Origin: Agreia sp. PsM10
Lineage (GTDB): Bacteria > Actinomycetota > Actinomycetes > Actinomycetales > Microbacteriaceae
Assembly: GCF_030433855.1 (NCBI RefSeq)
Contig: NZ_JARUXC010000010.1
Span: forward strand, 1 to 64,000
Length of the DNA: 64,000 nt
Direction of reading: 5' to 3'
In this document: positions 54,881 to 64,000 of the stretch, piece by piece
Layout: each line of letters opens with the position of its first letter
Numbering within the stretch: the stretch's first letter is position 1
The notes under the pieces: generated by a model
What the model saw: the letters and a program-made list of their open reading frames with translations, nothing else
What the model was told of the DNA's origin: nothing
Database searches by the model: none
Translations under genes and position numbers: made by a program

Positions 54881-55414
54881 CTAACGCCCGGCGGAACCGT
54901 CGACGGCGCCGGTCTTGGCGCGCATCTCGCCCGTACGGAAGAAGTTGAACGCCTTCGCGACCTTCTCGGGAGACCCGGCCACGACGAGCGTGTCTCCCGG
55001 GAACACCTTGAAGTCGGGTGCGGGAGCCGGGTTCGCCGACTCGCCCCGCACGACGGCCACGACGGTGAGTCCCACGATGTCGCGCTCGGCCGTGTTTCCC
55101 AGCGGCTGGCCGGCGATGTGATCCTCGTAGTCGACGGTGAACCAGTCGATGCTGAGCCCGGGGATCTGGTCGAGGGCCGTGAGCGACTCGGTGATCTGCG
55201 TGCCGCCGAGCAGCTCGGCCAGCGTGCGGGCCTCGTCTTCGCTCAGGCGCAGAGAGACCTTCGCGGCATCGGACGTGTTGTCCTCATCGGAGAACGTGAT
55301 GAGGTCGCTGTGACCCGATCGATGGGCGATCACCCCGACCTTGCCTCCATCGGCGGTGATGAAGGTGTGCAGCACCCCCACCCCGGGAAGCTTGACCCGT
55401 CGGACATCGACCAT
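54881..55414 (-). CDS. RCK_C (TrkA-C) regulatory subunit of the antiporter, KhtT-like
   Basis: This is a 177-residue cytoplasmic protein. An N-terminal KhtT/YhaT-like part (VRRVKLPGVGVLHTFITADG) is followed by a TrkA C-terminal ligand-binding domain with the AGQPLGNTAERDIVGLTVVA and DFKVFPGDTLVVAGSPEKV signatures. Such subunits bind cyclic dinucleotides, nucleotides or ions and gate the partner transporter. The gene starts the unit and lies three bases before the antiporter, so the two are co-expressed. Confidence 0.93.
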   Translation of the reverse strand: MVDVRRVKLPGVGVLHTFITADGGKVGVIAHRSGHSDLITFSDEDNTSDAAKVSLRLSEDEARTLAELLGGTQITESLTALDQIPGLSIDWFTVDYEDHIAGQPLGNTAERDIVGLTVVAVVRGESANPAPAPDFKVFPGDTLVVAGSPEKVAKAFNFFRTGEMRAKTGAVDGSAGR

Positions 55415-55473
55415 GACTGAACTCCTCGGGTATCTGCATCGTGCGGGCGTAAGACTCTATTCTACCCGCGCAC

Positions 55474-55526
55474 GGAACGGGGGGTCCGTTCCCCGAGCCT
55501 GCCGAGGCGTCGCCCGAGCCTGCCGA
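55474..55526. repeat. REP-like block: hairpin plus two CCGAGCCTGCCGA units
   Basis: GGAACGG (55474-55480) pairs with CCGTTCC (55486-55492). Directly after it, CCGAGCCTGCCGA occurs at 55493-55505 and again at 55514-55526, 21 bases apart. The core is related, in reverse orientation, to the palindrome at 110-134. The block lies just past the stop codon of glpD. Confidence 0.6.
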
Positions 55527-55532
55527 AAGGGG

Positions 55533-57263
55533 CTACGCCTGCGCGGCGATGTCGGGCGCCTCGAGCCGGATGCGGTCGGCCGATTCGTCGTCGGGCTGCT
55601 CCTGGCTCGCACGCTCCGCCGCGACTCGACGCAGGTAGTTCGCGACCTCGCGCTCGATCCGGGCCTCGTCCCAGCCCAGCACGCCGGCCATGAGCCGCGC
55701 CGCGACAGGAGCGGCGGAGACTCCCCTGTCCCACGCTTCGATCGAGATGCGCGTGCGGCGGGCCAGCACGTCTTCGAGGTGCAGGGCTCCTTCGTGGCTG
55801 GCGGCGTACACGACCTCTGCCGCGAGGTAGTCGTCGGCCCCGGGCAGGGGTTCCGCGAGCTCGGGGTTCGCCGAGATCAGGTCGAGCAGTTCGTCGGTCA
55901 GCGTTCCGAATCGATTGAGCAGGTGCTCGATGCGCACGGTGTGCACGCCGAACTTTCGGGCGATCTTGCTGCGCTTGTTCCACGCAGCCTGATAGCCCTC
56001 GGCGCCGAGCAGGGCGATGTCTTCGGTGACGCTGTCGGCGATCTTGCCGTCGAGGGCGGAGACCGCCGCGTCGATGGCGTCTTTGGCCATGACCCGGTAG
56101 GTGGTCCACTTGCCGCCCGCGATCACGACGAGACCGGGAACCGAGTGCGCGACGAGATGTTCGCGCGACAGCTTCGACGTCTGGTCGCTCTCTCCGGCGA
56201 GCAGCGGACGAAGGCCCGCGTAGACGCCCTCGACGTCGTCGCGGGTGAGCGGCACGTTCAGCACCGTGTTCACGTGCTCGAGCACGTAGTCGATGTCGGC
56301 CGCGGTCGCGGCGGGGTGCGCCTTGTCGAGGTGCCAGTCGGTGTCGGTGGTTCCCACGAGCCAGTGCCGGCCCCACGGGATGACGAAGAGCACGCTCTTC
56401 TCGGTGCGCAGAAGCAGGCCCATGGAGGACTGGAAGCGGTCGCGCGGCACGACGAGGTGGATGCCCTTCGACGCCCGCACCTTGAACTGACCGCGTTCAC
56501 CGACCATTGCCTGGGTGTCGTCGGTCCAGACGCCGGTGGCGTTCACGACCTGCTTCGCCCGGATCTCGAACTTCTCACCGGTCTGCAGGTCATGGGCGTG
56601 AACGCCGACGACCCGCTGCCCGACCTTGATGAATCCCTCGACGCGCACCCGGCTCGCCGCGTGGGCTCCGTAGAACGACGCGGTGCGCACGACGGAAGCG
56701 CCGTAGCGCGCATCGTCGACCTGCGCGTCGTAGTACGTGATGCCGCCGATGAGGGCATCGTGGGCCATGCTCGGGATCGCGCGCTGCACCTGGCCTCGGG
56801 TCAGGTGGCGGTGGTGGGGAACGCCGGGCGGGCGGCCACCGGTGTAGGAGAAGAGGTCGTACAGCACCATGCCGGCGCCGATGTAGAAGCGGTCGATGAA
56901 TCGGCGCTTGAGCGGAATGAGGAACCGCACGGGCTTGACGAGGTGCGGCGCGATGCGCTGCAGCAGGAGGCCGCGCTCGATCAGGGCCTCGCGGACGAGC
57001 CGGAAGTTGAGCTGCTCGAGGTAGCGGACTCCGCCGTGCACCAGCTTCGACGAGCGCGAACTCGTTCCGCTCGACCAGTCGCGGGCCTCGACGATTCCGA
57101 CGCGGAGCCCTCGGGTAGCCGCATCGAGTGCTGCGCCTGCGCCGACGATGCCTCCGCCCACGACCAGGATGTCGAGTTCTTTGGTCTTCAGAGCCTCGAT
57201 CGCGGCTTCACGCTCTTCGGGGCCCAGCTTCGCAGACCTGGACACACTGTTCGCTTCAACCAT
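55533..57263 (-). CDS. glpD: Glycerol-3-phosphate dehydrogenase, FAD-dependent
   Basis: This 576-residue membrane-associated flavoenzyme oxidises glycerol-3-phosphate to DHAP, passing electrons to quinone. The FAD loop is ILVVGGGIVGAGAALDAATR. Family blocks are RSSKLVHGGVRYLEQLNFRL, RFLIPLKRRFIDRFYIGAGM, KGIHLVVPRDRF and TDTDWHLDKAHP. The C-terminal DAO_C domain starts near residue 420. It stands alone, with a possible link to the glycerophosphodiesterase gene about 8 kb away. Confidence 0.96.
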   Translation of the reverse strand: MVEANSVSRSAKLGPEEREAAIEALKTKELDILVVGGGIVGAGAALDAATRGLRVGIVEARDWSSGTSSRSSKLVHGGVRYLEQLNFRLVREALIERGLLLQRIAPHLVKPVRFLIPLKRRFIDRFYIGAGMVLYDLFSYTGGRPPGVPHHRHLTRGQVQRAIPSMAHDALIGGITYYDAQVDDARYGASVVRTASFYGAHAASRVRVEGFIKVGQRVVGVHAHDLQTGEKFEIRAKQVVNATGVWTDDTQAMVGERGQFKVRASKGIHLVVPRDRFQSSMGLLLRTEKSVLFVIPWGRHWLVGTTDTDWHLDKAHPAATAADIDYVLEHVNTVLNVPLTRDDVEGVYAGLRPLLAGESDQTSKLSREHLVAHSVPGLVVIAGGKWTTYRVMAKDAIDAAVSALDGKIADSVTEDIALLGAEGYQAAWNKRSKIARKFGVHTVRIEHLLNRFGTLTDELLDLISANPELAEPLPGADDYLAAEVVYAASHEGALHLEDVLARRTRISIEAWDRGVSAAPVAARLMAGVLGWDEARIEREVANYLRRVAAERASQEQPDDESADRIRLEAPDIAAQA

Positions 57264-57344
57264 TTTCAGGCCTCCTCGTCATAGAGAATCGGTGGCCTCA
57301 GTGTACCCGGGACGGGTTGATAAACAGCGAGCCGGAGGCGATGA

Positions 57345-58469
57345 CTAGTGGGTCAGGTACGGGGCGACGACGACGTCGATGCGCTGGAATTCCTTGAGGT
57401 CGGAGTACCCCGTGGTCGCCATCGAGCGTCGAAGGGCGCCCATGAGGTTGGCCGTTCCGTCTGCGACGGGCGACGGGCCGTTGAGGATCTCCTCGAGCGG
57501 CGCGACCTGGCCGACGTGCACGCGGTTGCCGCGCGGAAGCTGGGTGTGGTGAGCCTCGCTGCCCCAGTGGTATCCGCCGCCGGGCGCGTCGGTCGCCCGA
57601 GCAAGCGCGGTGCCGAGCATCACGGCGTCTGCGCCGACCGAGATGGCCTTCACGATGTCGCCGGATGTGCCTAGGCCGCCGTCGGCGATGACGTGCACGT
57701 AGCGCCCGCCCGACTCGTCCATGTAGTCGCGGCGTGCGCCGGCGACATCGGCGACAGCCGTGGCCATGGGTGCGTGGATGCCGAGGGTCGCCCGGGTGGT
57801 CGAGGCGGCTCCCCCGCCGAAACCGACGAGAACACCGGCCGCGCCCGTGCGCATGAGGTGCAGTGCGGCCGTGTAGGTCGCGGCGCCTCCGACGATGACG
57901 GGGACGTCGAGCTCGTAGATGAACTTCTTGAGGTTCAGGGGCTCGGTGCTCTTCGAGACGTGCTCGGCCGACACGGTCGTGCCTCGGATCACGAACAGGT
58001 CGACGCCCGCGGCGACGACCGTCTCGTACAGCTCCTGCGTGCGCTGCGGCGACAGGGCCGCGGCGACGGTGACGCCCGCGGCGCGGATCTCGGCGAGGCG
58101 TGCGGTGACGAGTTCGGGCTTGATGGGCTCGGCGTAGATCTCGCGCATGCGCGCCGTCGCAGAGGCGGCATCGATCGTGCGGATCTCCTCGAGGATCGGC
58201 TCCGGGTTCTCGTAGCGTGTCCAGACGCCCTCGAGGTCGAGGACGCCGAGTCCGCCGAGCTGTCCCATGCGGATGGCCGTGGCCGGCGAGACCACGGAGT
58301 CCATGGGGGCCGCCAGCACGGGCATGCCGAAGTGATAGGCGTCGATCGTCCAGTTGATCGACACGTCCTGCGGGTCACGTGTGCGCCTCGAGGGCACCAC
58401 CGCGATGTCGTCGAATGCGTAGACGCGACGGCCTCGCTTGTTGCGGCCGATTTCGATATCCATACTCAC
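57345..58469 (-). CDS. guaB3: GuaB3-type IMP dehydrogenase-related protein
   Basis: This 374-residue TIM-barrel protein without CBS domains begins MSMDIEIGRNKRGRRVYAFD. Conserved parts are DDIAVVPSRRTRDPQDVSI, PVLAAPMDSVVSPATAIRMG, VIVGGAATYTAALHL and VIADGGLGTSGDIVKAISVG. Where GuaB has GPGSICTTR, this protein has FGGGAASTTR, so the catalytic Cys position is Ser or Ala. AGGG seven bases before the GTG at 58469 supports that start; ATG at 58463 is possible. It lies 42 bases from guaB, an arrangement common in Actinobacteria. Confidence 0.93.
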   Translation of the reverse strand: MSMDIEIGRNKRGRRVYAFDDIAVVPSRRTRDPQDVSINWTIDAYHFGMPVLAAPMDSVVSPATAIRMGQLGGLGVLDLEGVWTRYENPEPILEEIRTIDAASATARMREIYAEPIKPELVTARLAEIRAAGVTVAAALSPQRTQELYETVVAAGVDLFVIRGTTVSAEHVSKSTEPLNLKKFIYELDVPVIVGGAATYTAALHLMRTGAAGVLVGFGGGAASTTRATLGIHAPMATAVADVAGARRDYMDESGGRYVHVIADGGLGTSGDIVKAISVGADAVMLGTALARATDAPGGGYHWGSEAHHTQLPRGNRVHVGQVAPLEEILNGPSPVADGTANLMGALRRSMATTGYSDLKEFQRIDVVVAPYLTH

Positions 58470-58511
58470 CCGACAACCCTACCGGTGACTCGTTCCGCCC
58501 GGAGGCGCTGC

Positions 58512-60026
<1,515 letters not shown>

Positions 60027-60084
60027 CTAGTAGAAAATTCGTCTCCCCAAGAGTAACGGTTAGGTGCGCACGTTATTCCGGTGT

Positions 60085-60117
60085 AAGAAAGTACCTGCGC
60101 GTCGCAGGCGTTTCTTT
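60085..60117. terminator. Two-way hairpin between guaB and the amino-acid transporter genes
   Basis: CCTGCG-CGT-CGCAGG (60094-60108) is flanked by AAGAAA (60085-60090) and TTTCTTT (60111-60117), so on either strand the GC stem is followed by a T-rich tail. This is the layout of an intrinsic terminator in both directions. It lies about 70 bases above the guaB start and could serve as an attenuator if either promoter lies beyond it. Confidence 0.6.
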
Positions 60118-60141
60118 CCGTGTCGAAACATGGAGGCAACA

Positions 60142-60183
60142 ATGGGGCGCTATGTTCTAGCAACGTCGCTCGACCATAGATAA
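60142..60183 (+). CDS. Candidate 13-residue leader peptide upstream of livH
   Basis: ATG at 60142 follows GGAGG (60132-60136) by five bases, an ideal ribosome-binding site in a gene-free region. The frame encodes MGRYVLATSLDHR and stops at TAA (60181-60183). It ends 42 bases before the livH start and contains Val, Leu and Leu. It could be a leader peptide controlling the transporter. A small UUCG-capped hairpin (60191-60202) follows. The short length means chance is not excluded. Confidence 0.4.
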   Translation: MGRYVLATSLDHR

Positions 60184-60225
60184 CGGAGTCCGGGTTCGCC
60201 CGTGCTTCCCACAGGAGGTGCACCC

Positions 60226-61647
60226 TTGCTCGCTGGCATAAGACCCGGGCAGTCGGCTCGATTGATCGCGATGCTCATCGCGTCGGTCGTTCTCTGTCTA
60301 TCCGTCGTCCTCGGAGGATCCGCCCTCGGCGCATCAGCTGCTGAGACGACCGTTTCCACGTCCACCACCACTGAGCAATCGATCCTCGCCTGGGTACGCT
60401 CCGATGCCGACAAAGTCGGCGTCGCAAACGTTTCCATAACGGTCGAGGGCGATGGCGGCACGGAGACGGCGGTCACCGGCGAAGACGGCAAGGCCATCAT
60501 CCCCGTCAGCGAGCCCGGCACCTACACGGTGACGATCGACGAAGACGCGCTCCCGGCCGAGACCGGCTACCCGCGTCCGTCGACCAACCCCGCAGAGGTC
60601 GAGGTGTTCGCCGGCAATACAGAGGTGCCCGCGATCTTCTTCCTGTCGCCCGACAACGCGAAGGGAGCCGTCGCGGCCCCCACCGATACGGCGACGTCCA
60701 CGCCGACGCCCGGAGCAGACGACGAGGCCGGAACGGCGACCACGACGGCACCGGTCACGGCCGACACCTTCTGGCTGCGGTTCTGGCCCCAGCTGGTCAC
60801 GGGCCTCATCTTCGGTCTGCTCATCGCCCTCGCGGCGATCGGCGCCTCTCTCATCTACGGAACGACAGGCCTGAACAACTTCGCCCACGGCGAGCTGGTC
60901 ACCTTCGGCGCCCTGATGGCCTACCTGTTCTCGGGAATCATCGGGCTCCCCGCCGTCATCGCGATTCCCGCGGCGATGGTGCTGGGCGGCCTGTTCGGGT
61001 GGGCGCAGGATGCCGGCATCTGGCGCCCCCTGCGCAAGCGCGGCCTGGGCCTGATCCCGATGATGATCGTCACCATCGGCCTCTCGCTCGCTCTGCGCTA
61101 CGTGTTCGTCCTCCTCTTCGGACCCGACCGGCTCACGCTGCCCAACAGCACCAAGCCGTTCCTCGTGATCGGCTCGGTGAGCCTCAAGTTCACCGACGTC
61201 GCGGGAGCCATCATCGCCATCGTCGTCATTCTCGGCGTGGCACTCGTGCTCACGAAGACCAAGATCGGCAAGGCCATGCGCGCCGTGTCCGACAACCGGG
61301 CCCTCGCATCCGCATCCGGCATCAACGTCGAGCGCGTCATCCGCGTCGTCTGGGTCGGCTCGGGTGCCCTGGCCGCCCTCGCCGGCGTCTACGTCGGGTA
61401 CTACCAGTCGCTCCGCTGGGACACCGGCGCATCGATCCTGCTGCTCATCTTCGCGGCGATCACCCTCGGTGGCCTGGGCTCGGCCTACGGCGCGCTCGTC
61501 GGAGCCGTGGTCATCGGCCTCATCATGAACCTGTCGACACTGTGGATTCCGGAGAACCTCAAGTTCGTCGCCCCGCTCGTGCTCATGATCATCATTCTGC
61601 TCGTCAGGCCCCAGGGCATCCTGGGCCGCAAAGAGCGCGTCGGCTAG
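60226..61647 (+). CDS. livH: Branched-chain amino-acid type ABC permease (LivH) with secreted N-terminal domain
   Basis: This is a 473-residue protein. The C-terminal 290 residues are a LivH permease with about eight helices: LTGLIFGLLIALAAIGASLI-like start, LIYGTTGLNNFAHGELVTFG, MRAVSDNRALASASGINVER and LGGLGSAYGALVGAVVIGL. Before it lies a signal-like helix (about 12-38) and an extracytoplasmic domain (40-130) with VGVANVSITVEGDGGTETAV and EPGTYTVTIDEDALP, a carboxypeptidase-regulatory-like or Ig-like fold, then a Thr/Pro linker. AGGAGG before the TTG at 60226 sets the start. Typical LivH is about 290 residues. Confidence 0.88.
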   Translation: MLAGIRPGQSARLIAMLIASVVLCLSVVLGGSALGASAAETTVSTSTTTEQSILAWVRSDADKVGVANVSITVEGDGGTETAVTGEDGKAIIPVSEPGTYTVTIDEDALPAETGYPRPSTNPAEVEVFAGNTEVPAIFFLSPDNAKGAVAAPTDTATSTPTPGADDEAGTATTTAPVTADTFWLRFWPQLVTGLIFGLLIALAAIGASLIYGTTGLNNFAHGELVTFGALMAYLFSGIIGLPAVIAIPAAMVLGGLFGWAQDAGIWRPLRKRGLGLIPMMIVTIGLSLALRYVFVLLFGPDRLTLPNSTKPFLVIGSVSLKFTDVAGAIIAIVVILGVALVLTKTKIGKAMRAVSDNRALASASGINVERVIRVVWVGSGALAALAGVYVGYYQSLRWDTGASILLLIFAAITLGGLGSAYGALVGAVVIGLIMNLSTLWIPENLKFVAPLVLMIIILLVRPQGILGRKERVG

Positions 61648-61658
61648 GGAAGGTCCTT

Positions 61659-62636
61659 ATGAACGGCAATTTCATCTGGCTCGCAATCGGGCAGATATTC
61701 GACCCCACCGTGGCGGCCTACGCACTGGCCACCATCGGCCTCGTCATTCACTTCGGCTTCACGGGCCTGCTCAACTTCGGGCAGGCGGGATTCATGGCCG
61801 TCGGCGGCTACGCCTTCGCGATCACGTCGGTGATCTACAGCTGGCCGCTCTGGGGGTCGTTCCTCGCGGCGATCGTCGCGGCCACCATCTTCGCGCTGAT
61901 CCTCGGAATACCCACGCTGAGACTCAGGGCGGACTATCTGAGCATCGTGACCATCGCCGCGGCCGAGATCATCCGATTGTCGGTCAAGACGCCCGAGTTC
62001 TCCGACGTCACCGGCGGCTCGGAAGGCATCAACGGCGCGGCGCGCGCGTTCAACGCCGTCAACCCGCTCCCCGAGGGCCGCTGGGGTCTGATGGGCACTC
62101 CCCTGGTCTACAACCAGGACCAGTGGTGGATCCGCATCGTCGGCTGGGGCCTTGTCGCCCTCGCGTGCCTCCTCGTCTTCCTGCTCATGCGCAGCCCCTG
62201 GGGCCGTGTCATCATGGGCATCCGCGAAGACGAAGATGCAGTGCGCTCGCTCGGAAAGAACGTGTTCTCGTACAAGATCCAGGCGCTCATCCTGGGTGGC
62301 GTGCTCGGAGGTCTGGCCGGAGTCGTGTTCATCCTCCCCCGGTCGCTGCAACCCGACAACTACGGAACGCAGCTCACGTTCTTCCTTTACACGATCATGC
62401 TGCTCGGTGGCGCGGCGACCGTGTTCGGACCTGTGGTGGGTTCCATCATCTTCTGGGTCACCCTGTCGCTCACCGACGGACTCCTCAGCCTCGGCATCGA
62501 GGCCGGAGTCCTCCCGCTCACGACCACGCAGACCGGTCCGATCCGATTCATCATCGTCGGCGTCGCCCTGATGCTCCTCGTGATATTCCGTCCGCAAGGA
62601 ATCTTCGGCAAGAAGAAGGATCTGCACTTTGCCTGA
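61659..62636 (+). CDS. livM: Branched-chain amino-acid type ABC permease (LivM)
   Basis: This 325-residue permease has about nine helices. Characteristic stretches are ALATIGLVIHFGFTGLLNFG, QAGFMAVGGYAFAI, TLRLRADYLSIVTIAAAEII, VIMGIREDEDAVRSLGKNVF (the ATPase-docking loop) and LGGAATVFGPVVGSI. A GGGAAGG site precedes the ATG at 61659. It pairs with the LivH subunit 11 bases upstream. The substrate may be a branched-chain amino acid, but urea and other amide transporters share the family. Confidence 0.93.
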   Translation: MNGNFIWLAIGQIFDPTVAAYALATIGLVIHFGFTGLLNFGQAGFMAVGGYAFAITSVIYSWPLWGSFLAAIVAATIFALILGIPTLRLRADYLSIVTIAAAEIIRLSVKTPEFSDVTGGSEGINGAARAFNAVNPLPEGRWGLMGTPLVYNQDQWWIRIVGWGLVALACLLVFLLMRSPWGRVIMGIREDEDAVRSLGKNVFSYKIQALILGGVLGGLAGVVFILPRSLQPDNYGTQLTFFLYTIMLLGGAATVFGPVVGSIIFWVTLSLTDGLLSLGIEAGVLPLTTTQTGPIRFIIVGVALMLLVIFRPQGIFGKKKDLHFA

Positions 62637-63630
62637 AAAAACTCTCGTATCCGACATCACAGACGATGTGATCGTTCCGGGCGTCAAGAAGAAGGACCCG
62701 ATCGTCGTCGCGCACGCGGTCAGCCGTCGTTTCGGCGGCCTCACCGCGGTCGACGTCGCCCACCTCGAGATCCCTCGCGGCTCGATCACGGCCCTCATCG
62801 GCCCGAACGGCGCCGGCAAGACCACGTTCTTCAACCTGCTCACCGGGTTCGACAAGCCGAACACCGGCAACTGGACCTTCAAGGGCAAGAGCCTGGCCGG
62901 CGTGCCGGCGTTCAAGGTCTCGCGCATGGGCATGGTCCGCACCTTCCAGCTCACGAAGGCGCTCAGCGGCATGACCGTGCTCGAGAACATGCGCCTCGGA
63001 GCCACGAAGCAGGGTGGAGAGAACATCTTCGTCTCGCTCTTCAAGCCTCTGTGGAAGGCGAAGGAGGACGAGATCACCGAACGGGCCATGCAGCTGCTCG
63101 CCAAGTTCAAGCTCGACACCAAGAAAGACGACTACGCCTCGAGCCTGTCCGGCGGACAGAAGAAGCTGCTCGAGATGGCACGCGCGCTGATGTCGAGCCC
63201 CGAACTCGTGATGCTCGACGAGCCGATGGCCGGTGTGAACCCGGCACTGACGCAGTCGCTGCTCGGCCACATCGTGAACCTGAAAGACGAGGGCATGACC
63301 GTGCTCTTCGTCGAGCACGACATGCACATGGTCAACACGATCGCCGACTGGGTGGTCGTGATGGCCGAGGGCAAGGTCGTCGCCGAGGGCCCGCCCTCGA
63401 CCGTCATGTCCGACCCCGCGGTCATCGACGCCTACCTCGGCGCCCACCACGCAACCGACCTCGGAACCATCGAGGGGCAGCTCGAGGTGGCGGAGGACAT
63501 GCAGTCCGACCTGATCCGCAACGAGGTGGAGCACGACGCGGAGGCCGCCGGCATCGCCGTTCCCGGCCACGAGTCGGCACCGACCGCCGACGCCCCATCG
63601 ACACCGGTCGATACAGAGGAGAAGAAGTGA
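62629..63630 (+). CDS. livG: Branched-chain amino-acid type ABC ATPase (LivG)
   Basis: This 333-residue ATPase has Walker A GPNGAGKTTFFNLLTGF, signature SSLSGGQKKLLEMARALMSS, Walker B LVMLDEPMAGVNPAL and the switch EHDMHMV. It is longer than typical LivG (about 255 residues): it adds a roughly 25-residue charged N-terminus and an acidic C-terminal tail of about 50 residues. The TTG start (62629) overlaps the livM stop by eight bases and follows AAGAAGGA. Confidence 0.93.
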   Translation: MPEKTLVSDITDDVIVPGVKKKDPIVVAHAVSRRFGGLTAVDVAHLEIPRGSITALIGPNGAGKTTFFNLLTGFDKPNTGNWTFKGKSLAGVPAFKVSRMGMVRTFQLTKALSGMTVLENMRLGATKQGGENIFVSLFKPLWKAKEDEITERAMQLLAKFKLDTKKDDYASSLSGGQKKLLEMARALMSSPELVMLDEPMAGVNPALTQSLLGHIVNLKDEGMTVLFVEHDMHMVNTIADWVVVMAEGKVVAEGPPSTVMSDPAVIDAYLGAHHATDLGTIEGQLEVAEDMQSDLIRNEVEHDAEAAGIAVPGHESAPTADAPSTPVDTEEKK

Positions 63631-64000
63631 GCACCGATACCGAGCGCGTTCTCGTCACCAGTGAGCTCTTCGCCGGCTACGTTCCGGGCGTCAACATCCT
63701 GAACGGGTCGAACGTCTACGTCAAGCGCGGCGAACTCGTCGGCATCATCGGCCCGAACGGCGCGGGCAAGTCCACGCTGCTGAAGGCCATCTTCGGCCTC
63801 GTGAACATCCGGAGCGGCACCGTCGAGCTCAATGGAGAAGACATCACCGGCCTCAAGGCCGACAAGCTGGTGTCGAAGGGCGTGGGCTTCGTGCCGCAGA
63901 ACAACAACGTCTTCCCCTCGCTCACCATCGAGGAGAACCTCGAGATGGGCATGTACCAGAAGCCCAAGCTCTTCAAGACGCGTCTGGCCTTCGTCGAGGA
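63627..64000 (+). CDS. livF: Branched-chain amino-acid type ABC ATPase (LivF), cut by the window end
   Basis: The GTG start overlaps the livG stop by four bases. The 124 visible residues begin VSTDTERVLVTSELFAGY and include Walker A IGPNGAGKSTLLKAIFGL and the Q-loop GFVPQNNNVFPSLTIEENLE, as in LivF. The signature and Walker B motifs lie beyond base 64000. The gene for the periplasmic-type binding protein is not in the window and may follow. Confidence 0.92.
   Translation, partial: MSTDTERVLVTSELFAGYVPGVNILNGSNVYVKRGELVGIIGPNGAGKSTLLKAIFGLVNIRSGTVELNGEDITGLKADKLVSKGVGFVPQNNNVFPSLTIEENLEMGMYQKPKLFKTRLAFVE

Noticed and set aside
53678-55420. 580-codon plus-strand open frame
   Set aside because: It is antisense to the antiporter and its RCK_C subunit, and the product is charged low-complexity sequence.

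Overview
The window is a high-GC, gene-dense chromosomal segment of an actinobacterium, most likely a member of the Microbacteriaceae (Leifsonia/Clavibacter/Curtobacterium-like). The evidence is: very high GC at third codon positions, many GTG/TTG starts, four-base stop/start overlaps (ATGA, GTGA), the gene order sucC-sucD / DUF6350-purN-purH, a PcrA-type helicase, guaA-DUF3817-SURF1, and a small protein of a family (DUF7882) that I know from Microbacteriaceae. I see no insertion sequence, prophage, CRISPR array, rRNA or replication origin, and no clear pseudogene. No gene-free stretch exceeds 300 bases; the longest are 14604-14895 and 5837-6101.

Layout. 1-1680: an ECF sigma factor K / anti-sigma pair (minus strand) with a candidate self-controlled promoter and hairpins behind it. 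1682-5836: four glycosyltransferase genes joined by four-base overlaps. 6102-12396: a tRNA-Lys, a DUF4241 gene coupled to a MarP-like membrane serine protease, an EI24 membrane protein, several small proteins and an aldose epimerase. 12439-19123: one-carbon metabolism (folD-glyA, purU) interrupted by a large sigma factor fused to zinc-finger, membrane and Ig-like parts, and an MFS exporter. 19145-28410: amino-sugar use, comprising nagA on the plus strand facing a minus-strand operon made of a ROK repressor, sugar ABC binding protein, two permeases, NagZ-type GH3 enzyme, ROK kinase and nagB. 28470-31109: isocitrate dehydrogenase, acetyltransferase, alkyltransferase-like protein and a lipoprotein. 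31122-36065: a heterodimeric ABC exporter and a membrane-anchored dimethylargininase-like protein. 36110-42418: purH, purN, DUF6350, a small membrane protein, sucD and sucC. 42668-49465: a thioester-domain/sortase-signal surface protein, an MpaB-like oxygenase, PcrA helicase, a glycerophosphodiesterase and a Bax-inhibitor-1 protein. 49467-60014: a DUF418-like membrane protein, guaA, DUF3817, SURF1, a K+/H+ antiporter with its RCK_C subunit, glpD, guaB3 and guaB. 60142-64000: a branched-chain amino-acid type ABC transporter (livH, livM, livG, livF), cut off by the window end.

How it fits together. Purine synthesis is strongly represented: folD/glyA/purU handle formyl-folate, purN and purH use it, and guaB, guaB3 and guaA make GMP. 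The nag operon imports and cleaves amino-sugar oligomers, phosphorylates the product and sends it to glycolysis through NagA and NagB; it has no ATPase of its own, so a shared MsiK-type ATPase elsewhere is expected. icd, sucC and sucD are TCA-cycle genes.

Most of the window is conserved core genome. The less ordinary features are: guaA, whose only well-placed ribosome-binding site points to an ATT start; the membrane-tethered sigma factor; the dimethylargininase with four predicted membrane helices; the LivH permease with a secreted N-terminal domain preceded by a 13-residue leader ORF; the LAxTG thioester adhesin; and two strong palindromic operators, upstream of the ROK repressor and of icd.
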